Shown: positions 36,838-46,811 of the stretch, one piece after another | How the letters are laid out: each line of letters opens with the position of its first letter | Position numbering within the stretch: the first letter of the stretch is position 1 | Assembly: GCF_000285535.1 (NCBI RefSeq) | Contig: NZ_HE610989.1 | Span: 209,480-273,479, forward strand | DNA: 64,000 nucleotides | Origin: Bacillus timonensis | Lineage (GTDB): Bacteria; Bacillota; Bacilli; Bacillales; Bacillaceae_L | Direction: 5' to 3' | Position numbers and translations under genes: made by a program | Notes under the pieces: model-generated | Told to the model about the DNA's origin: nothing | The model's database searches: none | The model's input: only the letters and a program-made list of their open reading frames with translations

Positions 36838-38031
36838 CTATTTTCCCCCATGAATCTCTGATAGAAAGCTTTTTCCATTTTTAGGTAATTCAACATTAAA
36901 ATTATCAGCTACAGTTGCACCGATGTCAGCAAAGGTTGTTCGTACTGGCAACTCCTTGCCGCCAGCCATTTTTTTGTTATAAACCAATAATGGTACATAT
37001 TCACGTGTATGATCTGTTCCAGTATGAACTGGGTCATTTCCATGGTCAGCTGTAATGATTAATAAATCGTCATCGTTTAGTTTTTCAAATACTTCAGGTA
37101 GACGTGCATCATATTCCTCTAAAGCTTTGCCATAGCCTATAGGATCGCGACGGTGTCCAAATAATGCATCAAAATCAACTAAGTTTAAAAAGCTTAAGCC
37201 TGTAAAATCCATATTAAGTGTTTGAACTAATTTATCCATTCCATCCATATTTGACTTTGTACGGAGGGCTTGTGTAACACCTTCTCCATCATAGATATCT
37301 GATATTTTTCCAATTGCAATGACATCAAAACCTTGATCACTTAACTCATTCATTACTGTGCGATCAAACGGCTTTAATGCATAGTCATGTCTATTTGATG
37401 TTCTTGTAAAATTGCCTGGGTCTCCAACAAATGGGCGCGCTATTACTCGTCCCACCATATATTTTTCATCAAGTGTTAACTCACGTGCAATTTCACATAT
37501 TTTATAGAGCTCATCTAAAGGTACTGTTTCTTCATGTGCAGCGATTTGCAATACGGAATCTGCAGACGTATAAATAATCAATTTTCCAGTTTTCATGTGT
37601 TCTTCGCCAAGTTCATCAATAATAGCAGTTCCTGATGCTGGCTTATTGCCTAGAATTCCACGTCCAGTCCGTTTTTCAAGTTCATCTAATAATTCTTTGG
37701 GAAAGCCATCCGGGAATACTTGAAAGGGCGTTTCAATATGTAACCCCATGATTTCCCAATGTCCAGTCATCGTATCTTTACCATTAGAAGCCTCTTGCAT
37801 TTTAGTGTAGTATGCAAGGGGTTGTTCTTGAACAGGTATTCCTTTTATTTCGCGAACGTTACTTAAGCCAAGCTTGGCCATATTTGGCATATGTAGACCA
37901 TTCATTTCCTTTGCTATATGTCCTAAAGTATCTGATCCTTCATCACCAAATTTTTTCGCATCCGGCGCTTCTCCAATTCCAACAGAATCCATAACAATTA
38001 GGAAAATCCGTTTATATGTATAATTAGACAT
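36838..38031 (-). CDS. deoB: Phosphopentomutase DeoB
   Basis: 397 residues from ATG 38031 (GGGAGG about 8 nt before; the upstream MGGIY adds five residues over the SD). Alkaline-phosphatase superfamily fold with metal-site motifs [26 protein letters not shown] and [24 protein letters not shown]. It converts (deoxy)ribose-1-phosphate to the 5-phosphate, pairing with the phosphorylase. Confidence 0.96.
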   Translation of the reverse strand: MSNYTYKRIFLIVMDSVGIGEAPDAKKFGDEGSDTLGHIAKEMNGLHMPNMAKLGLSNVREIKGIPVQEQPLAYYTKMQEASNGKDTMTGHWEIMGLHIETPFQVFPDGFPKELLDELEKRTGRGILGNKPASGTAIIDELGEEHMKTGKLIIYTSADSVLQIAAHEETVPLDELYKICEIARELTLDEKYMVGRVIARPFVGDPGNFTRTSNRHDYALKPFDRTVMNELSDQGFDVIAIGKISDIYDGEGVTQALRTKSNMDGMDKLVQTLNMDFTGLSFLNLVDFDALFGHRRDPIGYGKALEEYDARLPEVFEKLNDDDLLIITADHGNDPVHTGTDHTREYVPLLVYNKKMAGGKELPVRTTFADIGATVADNFNVELPKNGKSFLSEIHGGK

Positions 38032-38213
38032 GTATATCCCTCCCAAATGATTTCTATGCTGTATTTTCCCCTTATAGCCTCAACTTACTCAACAATTCAC
38101 CTATGTATACTTGTCGGAAGTCTGACATCTTTGAGTATAAGTGTGAATGTTTGTATTTTCAAGTAGATTAGAAGTGTTTTAGCAAAAAATGTTAAGATTA
38201 CGTGACAAAAAAA

Positions 38214-38231
38214 GCCAGACATTTGTCTAGC
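38214..38231 (-). terminator. Terminator of xerD
   Basis: GCTAGACA-aa-TGTCTGGC with one mismatch, followed by T7 on the minus strand. Confidence 0.8.
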
Positions 38232-38246
38232 AATCTACTAAAAATG

Positions 38247-39137
38247 TTATGCACGAGGATGATAAGTTTTATAAACATCCTTAAGGCGTGTTTTTGTAAC
38301 ATGTGTATAAATTTGTGTCGTTGATATATCAGCATGACCAAGCATTTCTTGAACTGCTCGAAGGTCAGCCCCATTTTCCAGGAGATGAGTTGCAAACGAG
38401 TGCCGAAGAGTATGTGGTGTAAGTTCCTTTTCGATATGCGCAGCACTCGCCATTTTCTTTAAATTTTTCCAGAAACCTTGTCTTGTCATGCGATTCCCAT
38501 GATGGTTCACAAAGAAAGCGTCTGTTTTTTTTCCTTTCACTAATTGACTACGACTATGATCTAAATAAGCTTGCAATGCTTTTGTTGCAACACTTCCAAG
38601 TGGAACTATTCGTTCCTTGTTACCTTTTCCAAGACATCTAATAAATCCCATGGAAAGATGGATATCTGCTAAGTTTAAGTTAATAAGTTCACTAACCCGA
38701 AGACCTGTCGCATACAAAATTTCAAGCATTGCTTTATCACGTATACCAAGCGGTGTGTTCGATTTTGGAGCATCCAACAAAGCCTCTACCTCTTGGATAT
38801 TTAATACCTTTGGAAGCGTACGTTCCGCTTGTGGTGTTTCAATCTGTTCAGTAGGATCATGGTCTGTCACTTTTTCACGAAACAAAAACTTATGAAAAGA
38901 CCGTATTGATGCGATATGCCTTGCCAAGGTCCTGGATGAATTTCCTTGCTCTTTTAAATGTTTCAAGAAATGCATCACTTGTAGACGGCTCACATCATTA
39001 AAAGTTGAAATATTTTCAACCTTGGTTATATATTGATAGTATTTTTTTAGATCCCGCTCATAGGATTTCACTGTGTTAGCGGCAAGTCTTCTTTCAACAA
39101 CTAAATAATGCAAATAATCCTTTACTTGATCTTCCAC
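38247..39137 (-). CDS. xerD: Tyrosine recombinase XerD
   Basis: 296 residues, exact family length. N-terminal core-binding domain ([19 protein letters not shown]) and catalytic domain with Arg in [14 protein letters not shown], Lys in the beta hairpin, [24 protein letters not shown] (His) and the final Tyr. With a partner it resolves chromosome dimers at dif. As in B. subtilis (ripX) it lies between yqzK and deoB. Confidence 0.95.
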   Translation of the reverse strand: MEDQVKDYLHYLVVERRLAANTVKSYERDLKKYYQYITKVENISTFNDVSRLQVMHFLKHLKEQGNSSRTLARHIASIRSFHKFLFREKVTDHDPTEQIETPQAERTLPKVLNIQEVEALLDAPKSNTPLGIRDKAMLEILYATGLRVSELINLNLADIHLSMGFIRCLGKGNKERIVPLGSVATKALQAYLDHSRSQLVKGKKTDAFFVNHHGNRMTRQGFWKNLKKMASAAHIEKELTPHTLRHSFATHLLENGADLRAVQEMLGHADISTTQIYTHVTKTRLKDVYKTYHPRA

Positions 39138-39143
39138 TGATCT

Positions 39144-39371
39144 CTACTCCCCATTTCGGTAAAAAAACAGTAATCTATCTAACAGGCCTTCCTCCTTGTC
39201 TTCAATCATCGAGGTAGCCTTCACTGAGGTTCCTTCCGGTTCATCATATTTGTGATAATTTTGATATTCCTCATTAATCCATATAATACCATAATAAAAT
39301 AAAATCGTGCATCCAGTAAACAATACAAAAACCTTCAAAGTATCATATACCATTCGAAACCACTGTCTCAT
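39144..39371 (-). CDS. yqzK: DUF4227 small membrane protein YqzK
   Basis: 75 residues with one membrane helix (about 10-30), then a polar segment with the conserved NEEYQNYHKYDEPEGTSVK. This is the YqzK family by sequence and by position between fur and xerD (6 bp before xerD). Function unknown. Confidence 0.9.
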   Translation of the reverse strand: MRQWFRMVYDTLKVFVLFTGCTILFYYGIIWINEEYQNYHKYDEPEGTSVKATSMIEDKEEGLLDRLLFFYRNGE

Positions 39372-39497
39372 CTAGTAATCCTCCATATAATCCATTGTTA
39401 TATTAGAAGATATGCCAATTTTACATGGTTTTATACACGCTTGACCCATTTTTCACGAATTCTTTCTTGAGCCTATAAGTTTATGAATATGAAAAAA

Positions 39498-39520
39498 CCC
39501 TTTTCTCAAGAGGAAAAGGG
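39498..39520 (-). terminator. Terminator of fur
   Basis: CCCTTTTC-ctcttga-GAAAAGGG followed by six T on the minus strand. Confidence 0.88.
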
Positions 39521-39524
39521 CCGT

Positions 39525-39995
39525 TTATTCGAGATGATTCGTTTCTTCTTTTGCAACTTTATCATGACAACGATGACAAATACCATGGAAAGTTAAACGA
39601 TGGTCTTTAATAATAAAATTCCAATTCTTTTCAACGATTTCTTCTACATCCTCGAGGAGATCCTCTTGAATTTCATCGACTGCACCACATTCGATACATA
39701 CGAGGTGATGATGGAAATGTGCTGCTCCTTCTTGGCGAAGATCGTATCTTGATACACCATCTCCGAAATTTATTTTATCAACAATCTTTAATTCGGTGAG
39801 TAATTCAAGTGTCCGATATACAGTTGCTAAGCCGATTTCTGGCGACTTCTCTTTTACTAGGAGGTAAACGTCTTCGGCACTTAAATGATCTTCTTCATGT
39901 TCTAGTAGTACCCGTACGGTCGCCTCACGCTGTGGAGTAAGCTTATAGCTAGACGAATGCAACTGTTTCTTTATCCGATCGATCCGATTTTCCAT
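39525..39995 (-). CDS. fur: Ferric uptake regulator Fur
   Basis: 156 residues from ATG 39995 (GGGAGGG about 10 nt before; upstream residues in the longest ORF have no family likeness). N-terminal winged helix (YKLTPQREATVRVLLEHEEDHLSAEDVYLL), HFHHHLVCIECGAVDEI metal site, second zinc pair CHRCHDK. It represses iron uptake genes when iron is bound. A sigma-A promoter and a PerR-box-like palindrome lie upstream. Confidence 0.95.
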   Translation of the reverse strand: MENRIDRIKKQLHSSSYKLTPQREATVRVLLEHEEDHLSAEDVYLLVKEKSPEIGLATVYRTLELLTELKIVDKINFGDGVSRYDLRQEGAAHFHHHLVCIECGAVDEIQEDLLEDVEEIVEKNWNFIIKDHRLTFHGICHRCHDKVAKEETNHLE

Positions 39996-40028
39996 GTAAA
40001 ACTTTCCCTCCCTCGCCGTTACTTCATT

Positions 40029-40057
40029 ATTATACCAGAAGAAGGGGCGCTGTCCAA
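40029..40057 (-). promoter_or_regulatory. Sigma-A promoter of fur
   Basis: On the minus strand TTGGAC (40052-40057), 17 bp, TATAAT (40029-40034), with TGG ahead of the -10. A very good vegetative promoter 34 bp before the fur start. Confidence 0.7.
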
Positions 40058-40072
40058 ATAAAATAATTATAA
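40058..40072 (-). promoter_or_regulatory. PerR-box-like palindrome upstream of fur
   Basis: TTATAATTATTTTAT on the minus strand matches the PerR box TTATAATnATTATAA except at two positions, directly upstream of the fur -35. B. subtilis fur is a PerR target. AT-rich sequence makes a chance match possible. Confidence 0.4.
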
Positions 40073-40109
40073 ATAACAAGAAGTATTTAGTATCATTTAA
40101 TAATTATTA

Positions 40110-40757
40110 TTATTTATTAACCACATCAATTATTTCTTTCATTAGAACCGGAGAAGCAAACGCCTCCACAGCTGAAGCGGTTAAAATCACAAAGCTAACA
40201 GCAATCATTAGCAGAGAATACCGTGTTAGCAATTGTAAAATTGGTTCATTCATTCGCTTCATAAATTGTTGTCGAATCATTTTTAGTGAGAATGCGACTG
40301 CAACTGTACCTACGACAATAAATGTGGGAATGATTAATAGATTTTGTGGAAGTACGGAAACAAATGATAAGAGAAAGCCACTCCATCCCATTTGATTGAC
40401 AAGAAAGCCCACCGTAAATCCAACAACAACCCCTTTTAGGAATAAGAGGATTAAGATAATCGGTAAACCGATAATTGAAATTCCTAAAATCCACATAAGC
40501 CCTACATATTTAAGGTTATGAAGAAAGCTTTGTTTAAACATGTCGGTTGAATTTGCATAGGTTCCTTCAGAAACTTCACCGAAAAATCGACTTAAGTAGA
40601 AAAATAGATCCTCTTTTTGAATGGGGTTTAGACTGTTTACGACAATTGCTCCAAAAATGACTCCCATTAAGAATAGTACGGAAATAAATAAATATATGGA
40701 TGAATGTTCTCGAAAATGGGCAGCTACGATTTTTTTATATGATTGTTGCTTTCTCAT
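40110..40757 (-). CDS. spoIIM: Stage II sporulation protein M
   Basis: 215 residues (214 in B. subtilis) with about five membrane helices; family features [24 protein letters not shown] and [19 protein letters not shown]. SpoIIM joins SpoIID and SpoIIP at the septum and drives septal wall thinning and engulfment. A sigma-E-type promoter lies 31 bp upstream. No terminator seen between it and fur. Confidence 0.95.
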   Translation of the reverse strand: MRKQQSYKKIVAAHFREHSSIYLFISVLFLMGVIFGAIVVNSLNPIQKEDLFFYLSRFFGEVSEGTYANSTDMFKQSFLHNLKYVGLMWILGISIIGLPIILILLFLKGVVVGFTVGFLVNQMGWSGFLLSFVSVLPQNLLIIPTFIVVGTVAVAFSLKMIRQQFMKRMNEPILQLLTRYSLLMIAVSFVILTASAVEAFASPVLMKEIIDVVNK

Positions 40758-40787
40758 CTATCGTTCCTCCTATCAATCTTCTAATAG

Positions 40788-40816
40788 ATTCTATGAGGTC
40801 GAATAGATTTCTATGA
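40788..40816 (-). promoter_or_regulatory. Sigma-E-type promoter of spoIIM
   Basis: On the minus strand TCATAGA (40810-40816), 14 bp, CATAGAAT (40788-40795). One mismatch in the -10 to CATACAnT. spoIIM is sigma-E dependent in B. subtilis. Confidence 0.6.
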
Positions 40817-40869
40817 CAACTAAACAAAACTATTTCTAGTAATTTAATCATTTGTTGTAGTAAAAAAAG

Positions 40870-40890
40870 AGACTCCTTTATTTGGAGTCT
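40870..40890 (-). terminator. Terminator of nudF-yqxK
   Basis: AGACTCC-aaataaa-GGAGTCT followed by seven T on the minus strand; the stem spans the yqxK stop. Confidence 0.8.
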
Positions 40891-42047
40891 ACTTTACCGT
40901 ATTTACCGCCACCACCGGATTTAAGGCGAAGTTTGCCTTGTCTAGCTTGGATGATAACATCAACAATTGAACCTTTGACGACACGTAGTAATTCTTCTTC
41001 AGGAACTTCATGAAGGATTGCCATCTCAGTTTTAAAATAATCCCTAAGTTTTTGTAAGGTTTTAGGTCCTAGCCCAGGAATAAATTCCAGCGGAACCTGA
41101 TGCACGTATGGCGGTCGGTTTAGATTCGGTTGGTCGGTATTTTTTAACTCCTGTAACCTGTCAAACACTCCTTTAACAAATCCTTTATGACCACAATTCG
41201 GACAAACCTCTGTAGTTACATCCTCAATCAATGTTAAACATTTATCACATGTTGTTTTATGATATTTTCCCAACAAAGGATCTAAACCATAATTTGCAAC
41301 AATTTCTCTGCCATCTAATTGATGAAGAGCTAGTCTTAGTTCTTCAAATGTAGGCTCCTGCATTTTTATAATTTGATATTCTCTTGCGATTTTTGGTAAT
41401 GAATGCGCATCAGAATTAGAAACAAAAGAAAGCTGATGCAATTCTTTAATCTGGTCTGCCATATCTGTATTCGAGCTCAAACCAAGTTCAATACCATCCA
41501 TTAATTCCGCATCAAACACTTCCGTTAACGATTGTTGTACCCCCCGACCATACATGCTTTTGTAAGGTGTAAAAACATGGGCAGGTATAAAAATTCCTGA
41601 TAATTCTTTTACCTTCTTCTGTAGCTCTCTTCCGTCTACATAAATTCTTTGCGAGCTTAAGGTTATATTTTTCATCCTTTCAGAAAGCCATGCTGAAAAT
41701 ACCTTCATTTTTTCAATTGTTGGCATAAAAGCCAAAACGTGGATGGGGCCTTTGCAGTTCTCATCGTAAATTTCCAGCTCACTGCCTAAAATGAGAGTTA
41801 CATTCTTAAAGCGAAGTCCCCCCTCTTCATATGGGTACACCTCTCCATGTTCGAGTAAATCCTCTAACTCCCCAATGACTTCTGGAACATGACAATCAAT
41901 TACACCAATCATGTCCATTCCTTTAATTTCAGTGGACTCATGTAGGATATTTCCGATTGTTAGTGACTTGGCTCCTGTGATTTTAACTGGTCTACCTGAG
42001 TTCGTTCTCCCAATATGAATATGTAGGTCAACATAGTATTTGTTCAT
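40878..42047 (-). CDS. yqxK: Endonuclease Q-family PHP protein YqxK
   Basis: 389 residues. PHP domain with His9-x-His11, IGVIDCHVPEV, PAHVFTPY and SNSDAHSLPKIA; a zinc ribbon (CDKC ... CPNCGHKG near 265-285); then a helix-hairpin-helix region (LEFIPGLGPKTLQKLR). This is the architecture of endonuclease Q, which cuts DNA at deaminated bases such as uracil and hypoxanthine. Position near spoIIM and nudF is that of yqxK. Starts 6 bp after nudF ends. Confidence 0.88.
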   Translation of the reverse strand: MNKYYVDLHIHIGRTNSGRPVKITGAKSLTIGNILHESTEIKGMDMIGVIDCHVPEVIGELEDLLEHGEVYPYEEGGLRFKNVTLILGSELEIYDENCKGPIHVLAFMPTIEKMKVFSAWLSERMKNITLSSQRIYVDGRELQKKVKELSGIFIPAHVFTPYKSMYGRGVQQSLTEVFDAELMDGIELGLSSNTDMADQIKELHQLSFVSNSDAHSLPKIAREYQIIKMQEPTFEELRLALHQLDGREIVANYGLDPLLGKYHKTTCDKCLTLIEDVTTEVCPNCGHKGFVKGVFDRLQELKNTDQPNLNRPPYVHQVPLEFIPGLGPKTLQKLRDYFKTEMAILHEVPEEELLRVVKGSIVDVIIQARQGKLRLKSGGGGKYGKVDSK

Positions 42048-42053
42048 GTTGGC

Positions 42054-42605
42054 TTATTCTCCTAAAGCTTTCTGTAGCTGTAAATACTGTACTGCATAAG
42101 CCGTTTTTGCATCAAAAATTTTCTTTTCTGTTATAAACTCAAGTGCTTTATCTAATGTAATTTCGAGTACATCTACAAATTCGTCCTCATCCAAACCAGC
42201 TGGGTTTTCAATTCTTTTTAAACCTTTTGCAATAAAAAGATGAACTAATTCATCTGCAAATCCTGGTGATGTATAAAAAGAAATCAGCGGTGTCAATGTT
42301 TCACAATCATAACCAGTTTCTTCTTCTAGTTCTCGTTTAGCAGTAGATTCTGGTGATTCTCCCTTTTCAAGCTTTCCAGCTGGGATTTCAACAATTACCT
42401 TCTCTAATGCTTTTCGATATTGCTGCACCATGACAATTTTATCATCATCGGTTAATGCAAGAATAGCAACAGCACCCGGATGTTTGATAAGTTCTCGTCG
42501 ACTAGTATTGCCATTTGGTAATTCTACCTCTTCTATATGCAAATCAATTACCTTTCCTTCAAAAAGAACTTCCCTACTAATTGTCTTTTCTAGTAAATGG
42601 TCCAT
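42054..42605 (-). CDS. nudF: ADP-ribose pyrophosphatase NudF
   Basis: 183 residues with the full Nudix box GKLEKGESPESTAKRELEEE-TG near 90-112 and the ADP-ribose pyrophosphatase-type context IVEIPAGKLEKGE and FYTSPGFADELVHLF. It splits ADP-ribose into AMP and ribose-5-phosphate. Likely cotranscribed with yqxK and divergent from mciZ. Confidence 0.93.
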   Translation of the reverse strand: MDHLLEKTISREVLFEGKVIDLHIEEVELPNGNTSRRELIKHPGAVAILALTDDDKIVMVQQYRKALEKVIVEIPAGKLEKGESPESTAKRELEEETGYDCETLTPLISFYTSPGFADELVHLFIAKGLKRIENPAGLDEDEFVDVLEITLDKALEFITEKKIFDAKTAYAVQYLQLQKALGE

Positions 42606-42642
42606 TATTGCCAGCTCCTTGTTCTACGAAATCTTATTACTT

Positions 42643-42650
42643 CATACATT
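42643..42650 (+). promoter_or_regulatory. Possible sigma-E -10 of mciZ
   Basis: CATACATT fits the sigma-E -10 CATACAnT fully and lies 48 bp before the mciZ start. A clear -35 is not seen. MciZ is a sigma-E product in B. subtilis. Confidence 0.35.
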
Positions 42651-42697
42651 TTAGCATAGTTTGTTTATTAGTTTAAAAACCTTGGGGGGTTTTGCAG

Positions 42698-42841
42698 GTG
42701 AAAATTGTCATTGGTGAGAATCGAGTTACACTAGTGGGGAAAGCTTGGGAAATTCGCACAAAACTTAAGGAATATCGTCGTTCCTATCAAACTGTCCAGG
42801 AATGGATCAATCAAGGAAAAGAACAACAAAAGAATAAATGA
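42698..42841 (+). CDS. mciZ: MciZ, mother-cell inhibitor of FtsZ
   Basis: 47 residues from GTG 42698 (GGGGGG SD 8 nt before): MKIVIGENRVTLVGKAWEIR then TKLKEYRRSYQTVQEWINQG and a short KEQQKNK tail. The core LVGKAWEIR-KLKEY is that of the 40-residue B. subtilis MciZ, which caps FtsZ filaments and blocks Z-ring formation in the mother cell. Position between nudF and yqkF also fits. Confidence 0.92.
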   Translation: MKIVIGENRVTLVGKAWEIRTKLKEYRRSYQTVQEWINQGKEQQKNK

Positions 42842-42940
42842 TTTACTCTTACTTCCCCTTCAAATCATTTGTGGTTCAGACATGAAAAGGATAAAATGTG
42901 ACTAGATGTTTATAGAATTGCACATTTTGGAGGGGATAGT

Positions 42941-43864
42941 ATGGAAAAAAGGAGAATTGGATCTTCCGACTTATTTGTCAGTAAAATAGGACTCGGCTGT
43001 ATGTCAATTGGTACGGAAGAAAGGAAGGCATTACAAATAATTGATGCAGCATTGGATTTGGGAATCAATTATTTAGATACTGCTGATTTATATGATCATG
43101 GCCTAAATGAAGAATTTGTTGGTAAAACCATTAAACAGAAAAGACAAGACATCATTCTTGCCACTAAAGTGGGAAACCGGTTTGAAAAGGGAAAAGAAGG
43201 ATGGTCCTGGGATCCATCAAAAAAATACATTAAAGCAGCTGTAAAAGATAGTTTACAACGGTTGCAAACAGATTATATTGACCTCTATCAACTCCATGGT
43301 GGAACGATGGAAGACAATATCGATGAAACAATTGAAGCATTCGAGGAGTTAAAACAAGAAGGTGTGATTCGTTATTATGGAATCTCTTCCATTCGTCCGA
43401 ATGTGATACGAGAATATGTAAAGAAATCCTCCATTGTAAGTGTAATGATGCAATATAGCATTTTGGATAGACGCCCTGAGGAGCAAGTTCTTTCTTTTTT
43501 AAAAGAGCATGAAATTAGTGTTCTCGCACGTGGTCCAGTGGCTAAAGGTTTGCTCTCCAATCGACCAATTAAGAATGCTAGCCCAAGTATAAAACAAAAT
43601 GGGTATCTTGATTATTCCTATGAGGAGCTTGTCGCTGTAATTTCTAGCTTACCCTCACAAGTAGCTACCAACAGGCCATTAACTGAAATAGCACTTCAAT
43701 ACTGTTTATTTGAGGATGCTGTAGCTTCAGTAGTCGCAGGAGCGAGTTCCATTCAGCAAATTGAAAAAAATGTTGAAGCTGCGAATGCAAAACCTTTAAC
43801 AGCAGAAGAAATTAAGAAAATCAGGGAACTTTCAAAGACTTCTGTTTACAATCAACATCGGTAA
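42941..43864 (+). CDS. yqkF: Aldo/keto reductase YqkF
   Basis: 307 residues, TIM barrel. AKR signs: RRIGSSDLFVSKIGLGCMSIG, YLDTADLYDHGLNEEFVGK (Asp and Tyr of the catalytic set), ATKVGNRF, and YQLHGG (His). Reduces carbonyls with NAD(P)H; physiological substrate unknown. SD GGAGGGG. Transcribed alone, ending at a terminator shared with yqkE. Confidence 0.92.
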   Translation: MEKRRIGSSDLFVSKIGLGCMSIGTEERKALQIIDAALDLGINYLDTADLYDHGLNEEFVGKTIKQKRQDIILATKVGNRFEKGKEGWSWDPSKKYIKAAVKDSLQRLQTDYIDLYQLHGGTMEDNIDETIEAFEELKQEGVIRYYGISSIRPNVIREYVKKSSIVSVMMQYSILDRRPEEQVLSFLKEHEISVLARGPVAKGLLSNRPIKNASPSIKQNGYLDYSYEELVAVISSLPSQVATNRPLTEIALQYCLFEDAVASVVAGASSIQQIEKNVEAANAKPLTAEEIKKIRELSKTSVYNQHR

Positions 43865-43876
43865 TTCGGATTATAT

Positions 43877-43910
43877 AACCCCACAGTTGGAAATGTACTG
43901 TGGGGTTTTG
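43877..43910. terminator. Terminator between yqkF and yqkE
   Basis: AACCCCACAG and CTGTGGGGTT form a 10-bp stem with TTTTG behind it on the plus strand, between converging genes. Confidence 0.8.
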
Positions 43911-43913
43911 AAA

Positions 43914-44164
43914 TTATTTGAAGTCTGACCATTTAAGATTGCTATCATTTAATAGCTCTTCAAATGACTTATTTTTTCACGTTTTCTACGTTCTTCTCTT
44001 TGTCTTTCAAGCTCTTCATCTTGTTTCTTCTGAGCTTCTTCTTGTAACTGCTGTTGTGTATGTTTTAATTTTGATACAATATCGTCATTCAGTAAATCTC
44101 CAAGACTTAGCTTTTCATCTTTTTGCTTTTTACCAGATGGCTTCTGTTGTTTCTTTTTAGCCAT
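43914..44164 (-). pseudogene. yqkE: DUF3886 protein YqkE, frameshifted near the C-terminus
   Basis: From ATG 44164 (GGAGGG, 6 nt): Lys/Gln-rich MAKKKQQKP, conserved KLSLGDLLNDDIVSKLK, then a charged coiled coil ending RREKREKISHLKSY-like at stop 43949. One extra A in the A6 run (plus-strand T at 43972-43977) gives REKNKSFEELLNDSNLKWSD then FK, the family-type ending, with a stop at 43914. So a single base seems missing. Named YqkE from DUF3886 likeness and position beside yqkF. Function unknown. Confidence 0.78.
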
Positions 44165-44214
44165 AGTATTCCCTCCATACGTAACCATTTCTATCTTTAT
44201 TATATCACTAAAAA

Positions 44215-44242
44215 AGCGAATAACCACCAATGGTTACTCGCT
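44215..44242 (-). terminator. Terminator of the thiolase-CoA transferase operon
   Basis: AGCGAgTAACCA and TGGTTATTCGCT pair with one mismatch, followed by TTTTTT on the minus strand. Confidence 0.8.
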
Positions 44243-44251
44243 AAAGTGTTC

Positions 44252-44908
44252 CTAGTATGCGTCTACTAAAATGTCATCCTCGATTATCAAATCTGGCTCT
44301 GTTGAAGCTTTTATTTCATCAACAGTAAATCCTTTCGCCACCTCGACCAATTTCAAACCATTTTTTGTAACGTCAAGTACTGCACGATCAGTAATGATCC
44401 GATTGACAATGTTCTTTCCGGTTAAGGGTAGAGTACAATTTTTCAAGATTTTTGCTTCCCCTCTTTTGTTTACATGATCCATAATGACAATGATTTTCTG
44501 GGCACCGTGAACTAGGTCCATTGCTCCACCCATTCCTTTAATCATTTTCCCTGGAATCATCCAGTTTGCAAGGTCACCTGTCTCTGAAACTTCCATGCCA
44601 CCTAGGATAGCAATGTTGATATGGCCGCCGCGGATCATTGCAAACGATTCTGCACTGTCAAAATAAGCAGCACCAGGAATTGCGGTAACAGTCTCTTTTC
44701 CAGCATTAATCAAATCAGGATCAACATTTTCTTCAGTTGGATATGGCCCAATCCCAAGCAACCCATTTTCTGATTGGAGAACAACTTGTTTATTGGACGA
44801 AATATAGTTTGCAACAAGGGTTGGCATTCCGATGCCAAGATTTACATAAAAGCCATTTTCGATTTCCTTTTCAGCCCTTTTCGCAATCTTTTCACGAGAA
44901 TTTGTCAT
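44252..44908 (-). CDS. scoB: 3-oxoacid CoA-transferase subunit B
   Basis: 218 residues. Catalytic glutamate in the [10 protein letters not shown] motif (about 49-58), N-terminal [16 protein letters not shown], and [15 protein letters not shown]. With ScoA it moves CoA from succinyl-CoA to acetoacetate. Separated from scoA by 13 bp; last gene of a thiolase-scoA-scoB operon. Confidence 0.93.
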   Translation of the reverse strand: MTNSREKIAKRAEKEIENGFYVNLGIGMPTLVANYISSNKQVVLQSENGLLGIGPYPTEENVDPDLINAGKETVTAIPGAAYFDSAESFAMIRGGHINIAILGGMEVSETGDLANWMIPGKMIKGMGGAMDLVHGAQKIIVIMDHVNKRGEAKILKNCTLPLTGKNIVNRIITDRAVLDVTKNGLKLVEVAKGFTVDEIKASTEPDLIIEDDILVDAY

Positions 44909-44921
44909 AGCTTTCTCCCTC

Positions 44922-45617
44922 CTATTTTGATAATGTCAATCGTTCAATCCGCTTTTTTTGTTCACCAACAATTAATCCTTGGACATAGATACTAGGTGTA
45001 TGAATCATATTGGGGTCCAGTTCACCAATCTCATAAAGTTCCTCAACCTCGGCAATTGTAACCTTCCCTGCAGCCGCAATCATAGGATTAAAATTTCGGG
45101 CTGTCTTGTTATAGATCAAATTCCCCATTTTATCCGCCTTTTCAGCACGAACTAGGCTAAAATCAGCTACAAAAGCTTCTTCCAATAAATATTCTTTTCC
45201 ATTAAATTCACGGGTTTCTTTCCCTTCAGCAATTGGTGTTCCAACCCCTGCAGGAGTATAAAATGCAGGAATACCAGCTCCACCTGCTCTAATTTTTTCT
45301 GCCAATGTCCCCTGTGGAACAAGTTCCACCTCAAGTTCTCCTGAAAGAGCTTGGCGTTCAAACTCCTTGTTTTCACCAACGTATGAACCAATCATTTTCG
45401 AAATTTGTTTATTGTGTAAAAGTAAGCCAAGCCCCCAATCATCAACACCGCAGTTATTAGAGATTACGGTTAGGTCCTTCACTCCTGATTCAGCCAATGC
45501 CAAAATTAAATTTTCTGGGATACCGCACAATCCAAATCCACCAACCATAATCGTGGAACCATTCTTGATTTCCTTTACCGCTTCTTGAAAAGAAGTATAT
45601 ATTGGTTTCATTTTCAC
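44922..45617 (-). CDS. scoA: 3-oxoacid CoA-transferase subunit A
   Basis: 231 residues with the subunit A signature [17 protein letters not shown] and [30 protein letters not shown]. Forms the heterodimer with ScoB for acetoacetate activation. Starts 7 bp after the thiolase stop, so the three work as one unit: acetoacetate to acetoacetyl-CoA to two acetyl-CoA. Confidence 0.93.
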   Translation of the reverse strand: MKMKPIYTSFQEAVKEIKNGSTIMVGGFGLCGIPENLILALAESGVKDLTVISNNCGVDDWGLGLLLHNKQISKMIGSYVGENKEFERQALSGELEVELVPQGTLAEKIRAGGAGIPAFYTPAGVGTPIAEGKETREFNGKEYLLEEAFVADFSLVRAEKADKMGNLIYNKTARNFNPMIAAAGKVTIAEVEELYEIGELDPNMIHTPSIYVQGLIVGEQKKRIERLTLSK

Positions 45618-45623
45618 ACCCCA

Positions 45624-46811
45624 TTATTCGATATTTTCAACTATTGTTGCAACACCTTGACCCCCACCAATACATAAAGTAGCTAATCCGTAACGGTCTT
45701 TACGACGTTTTAGCTCATGAATAAGAGTAACGAGAATTCTCGCACCACTTGCTCCAATTGGATGTCCTAAAGCAATTGCGCCTCCATTCACATTTAAAAT
45801 ATCATGATTAAAATGGAGTTCGCGGTCAACCGCAATTGACTGAGCAGCAAATGCTTCATTTGCTTCAATTAAGTCCATATCACTGACACATAACCCTGCC
45901 TTTCCCATTGCCTTTTTCACTGCAGTAACTGGCCCAATCCCCATTATGCTTGGGTCAACACCGGCATTTCCATTTGCTTTAATGGTGACTAATGCTTTTA
46001 TGCCTAATTCATCTGCTTTCTTCTTACTCATGACGACAAATGCTGCTGCTCCATCATTTATTCCTGATGCATTACCTGCTGTAACTGATCCATCTTTTTT
46101 AAATGCTGGGCGCAAGCTGCCAAGCCTTTCCAAAGTAGTGCCTGCTTTAGGGTATTCATCAGTATCAAAGACAATGCTTCCTTTTTTCCGTTGTGGAATC
46201 TCAACAGGCACAATTTCATCTTTAAATTTACCTGCCTCAATTGCCGCAATCGCTCTTTCCTGACTACGTTCTGCAAAACGATCCTGTTCTTCCCTTGTAA
46301 TTTCGTATTTATCACACAAATTTTCTGCAGTAATTCCCATATGATAATCATTAAATGCACACCATAACCCATCGGAAATCATGCTATCAACCATTTTTTG
46401 GTCGCCCATTTTAAAACCATTTCGAGCTCCCTTTAACAGATAAGGCGCTTGGCTCATATTTTCCATTCCACCAGCGACAATCAGTTCTGCATCACCAGCT
46501 ATAATAGCCTGTGTCGCTAAGTGCACGGCTTTTAATCCTGAACCACAAACCTTATTAATTGTCATCGCCGGAGTTTCCACGCTCAGTCCAGCTTTAATCG
46601 CTGCCTGTCTCGCAGGATTTTGTCCCACTCCCGCCTGCAAAACATTTCCCATAATGACTTCGTCCACTAGCTTTGGATCTACTCCCGCTCTTTCCAAAGC
46701 GCCTTTGATGACAACCGCACCAAGTTCCGGAGCTGGAACGGATTGCAAACTACCTCCAAAACTACCAATCGCCGTTCTGACAGCGCTTACAATCACAACA
46801 TCATTACTCAT
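45624..46811 (-). CDS. Acetyl-CoA C-acetyltransferase (thiolase)
   Basis: 395 residues, full thiolase. First catalytic Cys in [16 protein letters not shown] (about 88), His in [19 protein letters not shown], second Cys in TLCIGGGQG. Cleaves acetoacetyl-CoA to acetyl-CoA or runs in reverse. First gene of the operon with scoA and scoB, divergent from HMG-CoA lyase. Similar proteins are ThlA/AtoB/MmgA; which one it is cannot be settled. Confidence 0.93.
   Translation of the reverse strand: MSNDVVIVSAVRTAIGSFGGSLQSVPAPELGAVVIKGALERAGVDPKLVDEVIMGNVLQAGVGQNPARQAAIKAGLSVETPAMTINKVCGSGLKAVHLATQAIIAGDAELIVAGGMENMSQAPYLLKGARNGFKMGDQKMVDSMISDGLWCAFNDYHMGITAENLCDKYEITREEQDRFAERSQERAIAAIEAGKFKDEIVPVEIPQRKKGSIVFDTDEYPKAGTTLERLGSLRPAFKKDGSVTAGNASGINDGAAAFVVMSKKKADELGIKALVTIKANGNAGVDPSIMGIGPVTAVKKAMGKAGLCVSDMDLIEANEAFAAQSIAVDRELHFNHDILNVNGGAIALGHPIGASGARILVTLIHELKRRKDRYGLATLCIGGGQGVATIVENIE

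Noticed and set aside
39996-40079. Extended N-terminus of Fur
   Set aside because: It covers the sigma-A promoter and PerR-like box; the family starts at MENRIDRIKKQL.
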